Assembly (NCBI GenBank): GCA_017883105.1
Contig: JADGOF010000005.1
Coordinates: 1-22,113, forward strand
Origin: Acidimicrobiales bacterium
GTDB lineage: Bacteria > Actinomycetota > Acidimicrobiia > Acidimicrobiales > RAAP-2
Length of the DNA: 22,113 nt
Direction of reading: 5' to 3'
Both the position numbers and the translations under genes were made by a program. The notes under the pieces were generated by a model. The model made no database searches. It was not told the DNA's origin and was given only the letters and a program-made list of their open reading frames with translations. Of this stretch, positions 15,306 through 22,113 are shown in pieces. The number at the start of each line of letters is the position of its first letter. Position 1 is the first letter of the stretch.

Positions 15306-16541
15306 TCACACGGCTCGCGGAGGCTCGAGTATGCCCACCAACTCGACATGCTCCGTCATGGGGAACAGATCGAATCCCCGAAGCGACGTCAACGACCACC
15401 CGGCATCGAACAGCACTCGAAGGTCACGCGCAAACGATGCCGGGTCGCAGGAGACGTAGGCGATCCGGCGGGGCGACGGGTCCACGGTGGTGATTGCCCG
15501 CATCACCGCCAATCCGGCTCCCGTGCGAGCCGGGTCGAGCACCAGGAGGTCTGGCATACCCAGGCGATCAGCAACCAGCTCAGAAGTCACCTCGGCCCGG
15601 TGGATCGTCACCTGCGCAAGACCGGCCGTATTGCGCACGGCATCGGAGCACGCCCGACCGCTCCGCTCCACGGCCATCACCGTTCCGCTCGGCCCCACGG
15701 CACCGGCCAGGGCTACCGTGAACAGCCCGGCGCCGGAGTACAGGTCGGCTGTCCGTTCGCCTCGGCGCGGATCCAACCCGTCGAGCACGCACCGGGTCAG
15801 GACCTCGGCCGCCCTCGGGTGCACCTGCCAGAAGACGCCGGCGCTGACTTCGAACCGGTGGCCGAGCACATCGAAGGAGACCCGGTCCGGAGATCGCTTG
15901 GTTCGGCCGTTAACCACCAGTCCGGCGTCCACCGCCGGCCGTCCTGCCAGTTGCCCACGCCCGGTGTTTACGGCGACCACGGGTGTCCCGCCATCGGGTG
16001 AGGCGACCACTTCGATATGTCTCGCCCCCCGCCACAGCACCGAGCCCACGTCGACCCGATTGACCTCCGGGGTGGCAATTGGGCAGGCCCTGACCGGTTC
16101 GATATCACGGGACCGGTGCCGGTGGAGACCGACACCTCCCGAACGGTCGACGGCGAACTTCACCCTGGTCCGCCAGCCGAGCCCGTCGGGCGCACCGGCG
16201 ACCTCCTCGATCTCCACCTCCCGGTCGATGCCGGCCAACCGACGCAGTTGCTCGGCGACCAGGGCCTGCTTCAGCCTTCGTTGGCCGGGGAGGGAGACGT
16301 GTTGCCAGTCGCACCCCCCGCACCGACCCGGTCCTGCATGGGGGCAACGCGGCTCGACCCGGTCCGGCGATGCCTCGAGGATCTCCACGGCGTCGGCCCG
16401 AAGGAACGAGGCGGTCTCCGCGGTGACGTCGGCCACCACCCGTTCGCCCGGAAGGGCGTGCCGCACGAACACCACCCGTCCATCGGGCGCGTGGGCCACG
16501 CAGCCACCGCCTGACGCGATAGCTCCGGTGACCAGCTCCAT
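15306..16541 (-). CDS. TrmA/RlmD-family class I SAM-dependent RNA (uracil-5-)methyltransferase
   Basis: The call is 411 residues from ATG 16541. Residues 1-55 form a TRAM-type RNA-binding domain. Four cysteines, C66, C74, C77 (CPHAGPGRCGGC) and C153 (VRACPI), match the [4Fe-4S] cluster ligands of the RumA/RlmD branch. The C-terminal Rossmann domain has the SAM motif DLYSGAGLF (266-274) and DPARTG. The catalytic nucleophile C365 lies in YVSCDPASFARDL, and the likely general-base glutamate E400 lies in MTEHVE. The enzyme should methylate C5 of a uridine in rRNA or tRNA, most likely 23S rRNA as for RlmD/RlmCD; the exact target cannot be told. GTG 16544 directly precedes the ATG, and AGGGGG upstream could serve either. 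It diverges from the nitroreductase gene and is expected to be cytoplasmic housekeeping. Confidence 0.9.
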   Translation of the reverse strand: MELVTGAIASGGGCVAHAPDGRVVFVRHALPGERVVADVTAETASFLRADAVEILEASPDRVEPRCPHAGPGRCGGCDWQHVSLPGQRRLKQALVAEQLRRLAGIDREVEIEEVAGAPDGLGWRTRVKFAVDRSGGVGLHRHRSRDIEPVRACPIATPEVNRVDVGSVLWRGARHIEVVASPDGGTPVVAVNTGRGQLAGRPAVDAGLVVNGRTKRSPDRVSFDVLGHRFEVSAGVFWQVHPRAAEVLTRCVLDGLDPRRGERTADLYSGAGLFTVALAGAVGPSGTVMAVERSGRACSDAVRNTAGLAQVTIHRAEVTSELVADRLGMPDLLVLDPARTGAGLAVMRAITTVDPSPRRIAYVSCDPASFARDLRVLFDAGWSLTSLRGFDLFPMTEHVELVGILEPPRAV

Positions 16542-16729
16542 CACGTCTGCCCCCTGGAGGCGGGTTGCCCGGTCGTTGGTCGCCTCACCGCATCGACGGC
16601 TGGACCGTGGATCGACATCATGGATCTGGTCATAGCACCTCCGTACTCACCCTCCGGCCAGGCGCGCCGATCCATGCAGCGCCATTCCGCGAAGGGAACC
16701 GCCCGTGTCCGCGGGCGATACGGTGACAT

Positions 16730-16752
16730 CGGGTTGTCGGACCGGCAACCCG
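16730..16752 (+). promoter_or_regulatory. Hairpin in the nitroreductase leader
   Basis: CGGGTTG (16730-16736) pairs with CAACCCG (16746-16752). Three further inner pairs, including one G-U, leave a triloop. It ends 29 bases before GTG 16782, the same distance as the hairpin before the quinone oxidoreductase. Its function is unknown. Confidence 0.35.
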
Positions 16753-16781
16753 AACGGGCAGGCAGGAGGGGGGAGGAGACC

Positions 16782-17459
16782 GTGGACATCGAAGAGGCGC
16801 TCTATACGACCCGGGCCATGCGGCGGGTCACGTCCGACCCGGTACCGATGGAGGTCCAGGCCAAGATCCTCGATGCCGCCATCCGGGCCCCTACCGGGGG
16901 AAACGCACAGAACTGGCGGTTCCTCCTCGTTGACGACCGGGAAGTGATCGGCCGGATCGCCCCTGTCTATCAGCACTCGATCGAACAGCTGTGGCAGACC
17001 GTTTACGCCGACCGCCTCTCCGCCGCCCGCGCACGGCCGGACTTGGAAGAGAGCGTGTCCATGCTGAAGGTCCAGCGCTCGGCCCAGTGGCTGGCCGACC
17101 ATTTCGACACAGTGCCCTTGTACCTCTTCGGCTTCGTCCAGGCCGATCCGACCGGTGGATCCATCTTTCCCGCCGTGTGGAGCGCGCAGCTCGCGGCTCG
17201 CGCACAGGGGGTCGGGAGCTCCTTGACCGTGGTGCTCGGCTACTTCCATCCTGACGAGGTATTCGAGATCCTGGGAGTTCCGACAGATGAGCACTGGGTG
17301 ATGGCCTGTTGTGTGAGCTTCGGCTACCCCACCGGCCGATGGGGGGTCGCCCCACGCCGACCGGTGCACGAGGTCTCGTACCGGAACCAGTGGGGATCGC
17401 CGGTCGGGTTCACCGTGGACCGACCGCTCTGGCCGGGTACACCCGGATCCGGCGAGTGA
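16782..17459 (+). CDS. Nitroreductase family protein (FMN-dependent)
   Basis: The call is 225 residues from GTG 16782. The N-terminal VDIEEALYTTRAMRRVTSDP supplies the FMN-phosphate-contacting arginines (R11, R14, R15). RAPTGGNAQNWRF (35-47) is the second flavin-binding segment. The segment from GVGSSLTVVLGYFHPDEVFEILGVP to GYPTGRWGVAPRRPVHEV is the usual C-terminal part. Members reduce nitro groups, quinones or other electrophiles with NAD(P)H in the cytoplasm, usually as dimers; the physiological substrate is unassigned. The start is supported by GGGGGGAGGAGA immediately upstream, and upstream residues to 16620 do not fit the family. It diverges from the RNA methyltransferase gene across about 240 bases and carries a short hairpin in its leader. 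With the quinone and luciferase-like oxidoreductases it makes a third broad-type redox enzyme in this window. Confidence 0.9.
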   Translation: MDIEEALYTTRAMRRVTSDPVPMEVQAKILDAAIRAPTGGNAQNWRFLLVDDREVIGRIAPVYQHSIEQLWQTVYADRLSAARARPDLEESVSMLKVQRSAQWLADHFDTVPLYLFGFVQADPTGGSIFPAVWSAQLAARAQGVGSSLTVVLGYFHPDEVFEILGVPTDEHWVMACCVSFGYPTGRWGVAPRRPVHEVSYRNQWGSPVGFTVDRPLWPGTPGSGE

Positions 17460-17605
17460 ACGGGCCTGCGCCTGATGACCCGGAAAAGCGAGTGCGACAG
17501 GTGGTGATAAGGATGGGGACCCCTCTGGTCGAATGGACCAGGACGGGCCGGATAACCTATGGCTCCTCCCCGGTGGGGGCGACCACACGGTTGTCACCAT
17601 CACCG

Positions 17606-17679
17606 GCGGCTGTAGCTCAATGGTAGAGCCTCAGTTTTCCAAACTGATGACGAGGGTTCGATCCCCTTCAGCCGCTCCA
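17606..17679 (+). tRNA. tRNA-Gly, anticodon TCC, CCA encoded
   Basis: The cloverleaf is complete. The acceptor GCGGCTG (17606-17612) pairs with CAGCCGC (17669-17675). The D-arm is GCTC/GAGC. The anticodon stem TCAGT/ACTGA encloses loop TTTCCAA, with anticodon TCC at 17638-17640. The T-arm GAGGG/CCCTT has one G-U pair and loop TTCGATC. The discriminator is T at 17676, and CCA follows at 17677-17679. It reads GGA (and probably GGG) glycine codons. Confidence 0.97.
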
Positions 17680-17681
17680 CT

Positions 17682-17701
17682 GACCGGTCCGGAGGCCGGT
17701 C
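17682..17701 (+). terminator. Possible tRNA-Gly transcription terminator
   Basis: GACCGGTC (17682-17689) pairs with GGCCGGTC (17694-17701), with one G-U pair and a CGGA tetraloop. It begins two bases after the tRNA CCA end. C-rich rather than T-rich sequence follows, so it may be a U-less terminator or simply a 3' processing structure. Confidence 0.45.
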
Positions 17702-17759
17702 CCCCACGTGGTCCGGGGCCTCGACTCAGAAGGTCCCCGAGCTCCGAACCGAAGAACCG

Positions 17760-19417
17760 ATGAGCGACAACGGCACCGTCACCACCGTTGGCGCCGAGGG
17801 CGGACCGGCGACCCGCGCCGCCTCGTCCGTCCTGGTGATCCTTGCCGCCGGTCAGTTCCTCATGACCCTGGACACGTCGGTGATGAACGTCTCGATCCGG
17901 TCGGTGGCCAACGATCTCGGGACCACGGTCACCGGCATCCAGACGGCCATCACGCTCTACACCTTGGTGATGGCGGCATTCATGATCACCGGTGGCAAGA
18001 TCGGTGCCCTCATCGGGCGGCGACGGGCCTTCGCCATCGGACTGGTCATCTACGGCAGCGGTTCACTCATCACCGCCCTGTCCCCGAATCTGACCGTGCT
18101 GATCATCGGGTGGTCGGGACTGGAGGGGCTCGGAGCCGCGCTGATCATGCCGGCCATCGTCGCCCTGGTGGCAGGCAACTTCCCCAAAGAGCGCCGATCA
18201 GCCGCCTACGGCCTCATCGCCGCCGCCGGCGCCATCGCCGTCGCCGCGGGACCGCTGGTCGGTGGGGCGGTGACCACGTTCGCCTCGTGGCGCTGGGTCT
18301 TCGCCGGTGAAGTCGTGATCGTGGCGGTCATCCTGCTGTCTCTCCGGAAGATCAGGGACACCACTCCCGAATCGAGGGTCTCCTTCGACTTCGTGGGCGC
18401 TCTCCTTTCCATCGTCGGTCTCACCCTGACCGTGTTCGGCGTGCTGCGCTCGAGCGTGTGGGGCTGGGTCCGACCCAAGCCCAGCGCTCCCCTGGTCCTC
18501 GGTCTGTCCCCCGTGGTGTGGCTGATCCTGGGCGGCCTGCTGGTGATCGGGGCGCTTCTCATGTGGGAAGGCCGTCTGGAACGGCTGGACAAGGAACCGC
18601 TGTTCCGACTGTCCATGTTCAAGAGCGTGCAGATGACCGGTGGGCTGGTCATGTTCTTCTTCCAGTTCCTCGTGCAGTCGGGGATCTTCTTCACCATCCC
18701 GCTCTTCTTGTCGGTGGTCCTCGAGTTGAGTGCCCTGCAGACCGGAATCCGACTCCTTCCGCTCTCCGCCGCCCTGCTCATCGCCGCGTTGGCCATCCCG
18801 AAACTGGCGCCCCGGGCATCGCCGCGCCTTGTGGTCCGAGTGGGATGCTGCTCATGCTGGCCGGGACCGTGGTACTCCTGGGCGGCCTCGACCCGGGGGC
18901 CAACGCCGGCATTGTCCTCATCCCCATGGCCCTGGTCGGACTGGGTATCGGCGCGCTGGCATCGCAGCTGGGCGCCATCACCGTGTCGGCCGTGCCCGAC
19001 GACCGGAGTGCCGAGGTGGGTGGGCTCCAGAACACTTTCACCAACTTCGGCGCGTCGCTCGGCACCGCGCTGGTGGGTGCCGTGCTCATCGGGAGCCTCA
19101 CCGCCACCTTCATCCAGGGGATCACCGACAACCCCGCCGTTCCTGCATCGGTCACGGCCCAGGCCACCGTGCAGCTGGACAGCGGCGTCCCCTTCATCTC
19201 CGATGCCGACCTCCGGACAGGATTGGCCAAGACCGATCTGCCAACCTCCGAGCAGGATGCCATCGTGGCGGAGAACGCCAAGGCCCGGTTGATCGGGCTG
19301 CGGAGCGCGCTGTGGTTGGTCGCGTTGCTGACGGTGATCGGACTCTTCTTCACGGGCATGCTGCCCCGGCGGTCGCTCGTCGCGGAGCCGATGCCCGCGC
19401 CGTCGACCACCACCTGA
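17760..19417 (+). pseudogene. DHA2-family MFS drug:H+ antiporter (EmrB/QacA-like), disrupted by a one-base frameshift
   Basis: The N-terminal part reads from ATG 17760 in one frame to about 18841. The family sequence then continues in the -1 frame from about 18845 (GMLLMLAGTVVLLGG) to TGA 19417. Restoring one base, most simply a fourth G in the GGG at 18842-18844, gives about 552 residues, normal for a 14-helix DHA2 exporter. Visible motifs are LDTSVMNVSI in helix 1, GGKIGALIGRRR (motif A), the antiporter motif AAGPLVGGAV in helix 5, and ASWRWVF after it. A typical extracytoplasmic loop precedes the last helix. An intact protein would export hydrophobic drugs or metabolites using the proton gradient. 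As given, the product runs out of frame to a stop at 19292 and would lack about its last four helices. No slippery heptamer for programmed frameshifting is seen. It is either a real recent pseudogene or a sequence error. Confidence 0.85.
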
Positions 19418-19515
19418 TCTCTCCCAACAGGGGACCCCACAATGACGTTGACCTGGCCTTTCTCTCCTGCAAATGACCGGTAAAGAAGATCCTGGCCGAC
19501 GCCGATACCTACAGG

Positions 19516-21006
19516 GTGAAGTTTGATCTGGCGCACCCGACTCAGCGACAGCTTCGCGACGGGGTGATCTGCGGACTCATTGCCGAATCGATTGTCATCC
19601 CCACCCTGGTCACGGTGACCCTGGTCGACCATCGCCCCGTCCGGTGGGGCTACCTGGCGGCCGCGGTGGCCTGCATCTTCATTTCCGTGGTCTACCTCGC
19701 CCTCTTCGTGGCCATCACCAAAGGCAAGTCCGGGAGCGGTACGCAGGCCAATGTCTGGTTCATCATCGTGTGTCTGGCCCTCAGCGCCCTGGGATTCATC
19801 GAATTGGCCTCCGCCAACACGTTCGGTCTGTACCTTCCTGCGATGCTGGTCGGTGTCGCCTTCGTGTGCATCGTCGGCGATCGTCGCATGCAGATCGTGG
19901 TCGGCCTCTATGTCATCGCGTGGATGACCCTCATCAGTTGGACCCAGGGTCTCCGAGGTGCCGATCTCACCACGGCGGTGGTGGTCTACGCATCCACCGT
20001 TGCCGTGATCACGCTGATTTGCGCCCGGACCATCGGATCGCTCAACGGACAAGTCAACTTCCACCAGGCCTTCGACAATCTCGACACGACCTTTGACGAT
20101 CTCGGATTCACGGAGGCCTCCGCCTCCGGGGATGCCGTCCAGAACATCTTCAGCCGCCGACTGCCCCTGGTCACAGAGGTCATGCCGGCCGAGCGGGTGG
20201 CCGTCTTCGTCCGGAACCGGACGCTGGATCGATTCGCCACTGTCGCCACCTGGAACGATCAGCAATGTGACGTGTCCGATCTGGCCCAACTGCCCGTGCT
20301 GGAAGACGTACTCCGGACGAACTCGGTGGCGCTCGATCACCGCTACTGCGTCCTGCCCGTCGGGTACTCGGTGGATGGGGAGCTGGTAATGGTCATCGAG
20401 CGCAGCGCCTCGGACGGACAGGTCGACCAACGATCGATCGAGGCCGCAAAGCTGTTGTCCTCGGCATTCTTCCGGGTCACCAGTCGGGCCAACTTCGTCA
20501 GCGGGTTGCCGGTGGAAAGCCGTACCGACCCCCTCACCGGGCTGGCCAATCGGCACCGCCTGTTCGAGCGGATAGAGATCGAGATGGCCCATGCTCTCCG
20601 TTCCGAGACGCCGTTGAGCGTTGCCATGATCGACCTCGACCACTTCAAGGAGTACAACGACCGCTACGGCCACGTAGCCGGAGACGGCGTGCTGCGCTCG
20701 ATCGCTGCCGTGATGGTGTCGAATATCCGGGGCCAGGACCTGGTCGCACGGTACGGGGGCGAGGAATTCTGCCTGGTCATGCCCGACACCGACCTGGCGG
20801 GCGGTCACTATCTCCTCGACACGCTCCGTTCCGGTGGGCGTGACGCCAGCTCCGATTTCGGGGTCACCCTGTCGGCCGGTCTCACCAGCTGGGACGGCAT
20901 GGAGGACACCAACGCGTTCATCGAACGGGCCGACCAGGCGCTCTACCGGGCCAAGGAGTCGGGCAGGAACCGGGTGGTGTCTATCCAGGCCTTTACCGAG
21001 TCCTGA
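19516..21006 (+). CDS. Membrane diguanylate cyclase (GGEEF) with GAF-like middle domain
   Basis: The call is 496 residues from GTG 19516. About six hydrophobic segments (18-37, 44-66, 78-98, 104-120, 127-142, 151-172) form a membrane input domain. Residues about 200-320 look like a GAF-type sensor (FSRRLPLVTEVMPAERVAVFV... followed by VDGELVMVIER). The C-terminal domain has DPLTGLANR, GGEEF at 414-418, which is a functional form of the cyclase active site, and an RGQD I-site at 405-408. There is no EAL domain, so it should only make c-di-GMP from two GTP. The domain order suggests that a membrane or cytoplasmic small-molecule signal controls synthesis. The GTG start has no convincing ribosome site, so the N-terminus could be slightly different. 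The gene follows the broken exporter after 98 bases and converges on the small gene at 21061. Confidence 0.92.
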   Translation: MKFDLAHPTQRQLRDGVICGLIAESIVIPTLVTVTLVDHRPVRWGYLAAAVACIFISVVYLALFVAITKGKSGSGTQANVWFIIVCLALSALGFIELASANTFGLYLPAMLVGVAFVCIVGDRRMQIVVGLYVIAWMTLISWTQGLRGADLTTAVVVYASTVAVITLICARTIGSLNGQVNFHQAFDNLDTTFDDLGFTEASASGDAVQNIFSRRLPLVTEVMPAERVAVFVRNRTLDRFATVATWNDQQCDVSDLAQLPVLEDVLRTNSVALDHRYCVLPVGYSVDGELVMVIERSASDGQVDQRSIEAAKLLSSAFFRVTSRANFVSGLPVESRTDPLTGLANRHRLFERIEIEMAHALRSETPLSVAMIDLDHFKEYNDRYGHVAGDGVLRSIAAVMVSNIRGQDLVARYGGEEFCLVMPDTDLAGGHYLLDTLRSGGRDASSDFGVTLSAGLTSWDGMEDTNAFIERADQALYRAKESGRNRVVSIQAFTES

Positions 21007-21060
21007 CGCCTTTGTGGCCGCTGTCGGTCACCGAAGGGCGTGCCGAAGTTCCACACCGTG

Positions 21061-21231
21061 TCAGTCGGAGTGCCGGAGAACCAGGTACACGTTGTCGTCG
21101 ACCGTAAACGAGTTGACCAGGGCGAAACCGTCGCCGGCCGCCGAGTCGAGCTCGGCCTCGAGTTCGAGCCGACGGTCACCGACGACCAGTCGTCCGCCCT
21201 GCACCCGCAGTACCCGATGGGTGACGCTCAT
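21061..21231 (-). CDS. Small conserved-looking protein (56 aa) overlapping the Mca-like gene
   Basis: ATG 21231 overlaps the TGA of the upstream deacetylase in an ATGA arrangement (21228-21231), the usual mark of translational coupling. GGAAAG lies 9 bases upstream inside the deacetylase gene. The protein begins MSVTHRVLRVQGGRLVVGDR and ends LVNSFTVDDNVYLVLRHSD. It has alternating strand-like segments, no cysteine, no signal peptide and no membrane segment. I do not recognise a family. Its position suggests a partner or accessory of the thiol deacetylase, but this is inference. The same frame remains open further upstream through the deacetylase as an unlikely antisense-like composition, so the coupled ATG is the sensible start. 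Confidence 0.6.
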   Translation of the reverse strand: MSVTHRVLRVQGGRLVVGDRRLELEAELDSAAGDGFALVNSFTVDDNVYLVLRHSD

Positions 21232-22085
21232 GACGGTGAGCTTTCCGCCAGCGTGGCACCCGAGGAGCCTCCGCCCGTCGGATGCGGCTCCCTCAACAGT
21301 TCCTTCTCCCGTCCGCCGGTGCCCGGAGGCGTCATCTCCGGACGCACCCGGATGTACCACTCCTGGCCCCACACCCTTGCGAACACGTCGTCGGGCATGG
21401 AGAGGAAGAAGCTCGTCTCGCCGATCTGACTGGCATGGGCCCGCATCGACTGGCGCTTGCGTTCGATCCATCCGGTGACATCGACCTCTGTGGTAATCCG
21501 GGTGGCCGGCTCCCCCATGGTGTCCATCCCTTCGGTTTCCTCTGGCGGAGGGGCCCACGTCGTGTTTTCCGCATCGCTCATCAGGTCCTTCAGGAAGTCA
21601 CGGTCCATAGTGGTCATGTACACGACCGGCGTGCCTGCCAGCTCGGCGGCGCGCATACCCACCCGGTGCACCTGGATGTGGTCGGGATGTCCGTACCCTC
21701 CGTGCTCGTCGTAGGTCACCAGCACGTCGGCTCCCTCTCCGTCGAGGATACCGGCCAGGGTCTCTGCGGCCTCATCCACGTCGGCGGCCGCGAAGCAGCC
21801 CGGTCGGTCGTTGGTGTCTTCGCCGGCCATGCCCGAGTCGAGGTAGTCGAGGTAGACCTGACGCTCGACACCCAGGACCCGACAAGACTCAGCCAGTTCG
21901 TCCATGCGGCGTTCGGCCAGCGATTCGCCGGCAACCAGCATGCCGTCGGGGATCTCGCCCAGCTCCCCCCGGGTAGCCGTCACCAACACGACCCGGTGGC
22001 CGGCGTCGGACAGGGCCGCCATGGTGCCGCCGGTGGCGATGGCCTCATCGTCAGGATGGGCGTGCAAAAAGGTGATGGTAGCCAT
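21228..22085 (-). CDS. PIG-L family zinc deacetylase, mycothiol S-conjugate amidase (Mca/MshB)-like
   Basis: The call is 285 residues from ATG 22085. The N-terminal MATITFLHAHPDDEAIATGGT has the PIG-L/LmbE signature HPDDE (10-14), where H10 and D13 should bind zinc and D12 act as base. GYGHPDHIQVH (131-141) supplies the second motif, with H136 as the third zinc ligand and H133 nearby. Also typical of the Mca/MshB branch are DYLDSGM, VTYDEHGGYGHPDH and, near the C-terminus, RAHASQIGE. These enzymes act in mycothiol metabolism. MshB deacetylates GlcNAc-Ins during synthesis, and Mca cleaves mycothiol conjugates of electrophiles during detoxification. Sequence alone does not separate them, though length and C-terminal pattern lean towards Mca. 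A TAGGGT box seven bases before the ATG suggests leaderless transcription; GTG 22094 is a less likely start. It is translationally coupled to the 56-residue gene downstream. Confidence 0.88.
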   Translation of the reverse strand: MATITFLHAHPDDEAIATGGTMAALSDAGHRVVLVTATRGELGEIPDGMLVAGESLAERRMDELAESCRVLGVERQVYLDYLDSGMAGEDTNDRPGCFAAADVDEAAETLAGILDGEGADVLVTYDEHGGYGHPDHIQVHRVGMRAAELAGTPVVYMTTMDRDFLKDLMSDAENTTWAPPPEETEGMDTMGEPATRITTEVDVTGWIERKRQSMRAHASQIGETSFFLSMPDDVFARVWGQEWYIRVRPEMTPPGTGGREKELLREPHPTGGGSSGATLAESSPS

Positions 22086-22100
22086 TGCGGGCACCCTACC
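22085..22100 (-). promoter_or_regulatory. Predicted leaderless promoter of the Mca/MshB-like gene
   Basis: On the minus strand GGTAGGGT (TAGGGT from 22098 to 22093) is followed by seven bases and ATG 22085. No ribosome site is visible. The window ends before any -35 could be judged. Confidence 0.55.
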
Positions 22101-22113
22101 TCCGTCCAGAACA

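Noticed and set aside
18838..18848. Programmed ribosomal frameshift as an explanation for the broken exporter
   Set aside because: No X_XXY_YYZ slippery heptamer or following pseudoknot is visible, and DHA2 transporters are not known to use one.
18778..20808. 676-codon minus-strand frame across the exporter 3' end and the cyclase
   Set aside because: Its composition is rich in H, D, G, Q and R with no recognisable domain. The opposite strand carries clear MFS and GGEEF sequence.
1..22113. CRISPR arrays, insertion sequences, integrases, phage genes
   Set aside because: No regularly spaced repeats, transposase or integrase motifs, or terminal inverted repeats were seen on either strand.

Overview
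The window is high-GC and reads like a chromosomal segment of an actinobacterium, most plausibly of the Acidimicrobiia type. That placement is an inference. It rests on an FGGY kinase, two mycothiol-linked enzyme families (a maleylpyruvate-isomerase-type thiol transferase and an Mca/MshB-type deacetylase), a luciferase-like flavin oxidoreductase, GTG starts, and several genes that appear to be transcribed without a leader from a GGTANNNT -10 box. No insertion sequence, CRISPR array, prophage or replication origin was seen.

Layout. 2-715 (+) is the C-terminal part of a xylulokinase-like FGGY kinase. 720-4502 (-) holds two tandem GGDEF-EAL proteins, one soluble and one membrane-bound. 4503-4981 is a long divergent gap with a perfect 13-bp hairpin. 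4982-6463 (+) encodes a quinone oxidoreductase and a GNAT acetyltransferase. 6496-7317 (-) encodes a mycothiol-dependent isomerase-like protein. 7462-9810 (+) is a third, larger membrane GGDEF-EAL protein. 10038-11399 (+) is a luciferase-like oxidoreductase preceded by a possible 8-codon leader peptide. 11788-15034 is an exported-protein block: a copper type II monooxygenase-like protein (+), a lipoprotein (-) and a secreted protein with two Ig-like domains (-). 15306-16541 (-) is a TrmA/RlmD-type RNA methyltransferase. 16782-17459 (+) is a nitroreductase. 17606-17679 is tRNA-Gly(TCC). 17760-19417 (+) is a DHA2-type drug exporter broken by a one-base frameshift. 19516-21006 (+) is a membrane diguanylate cyclase with a GAF-like region. 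21061-22085 (-) is an Mca/MshB-like deacetylase overlapping a 56-codon gene.

How the genes relate. The clearest theme is cyclic di-GMP. Four of about 17 protein genes are c-di-GMP enzymes. All keep their catalytic motifs and the RxxD product-inhibition site, and each has a different N-terminal input region. The rest is mostly redox, thiol and small-molecule metabolism. The gene most unusual in its own right is the bacterial copper monooxygenase homologue, which keeps all six predicted copper ligands. The clearest regulatory pattern is the GGTANNNT-N6/7-RTG leaderless promoter found at four genes. I did not find a convincing multi-gene novel system; the strongest leads are single genes and regulatory elements.
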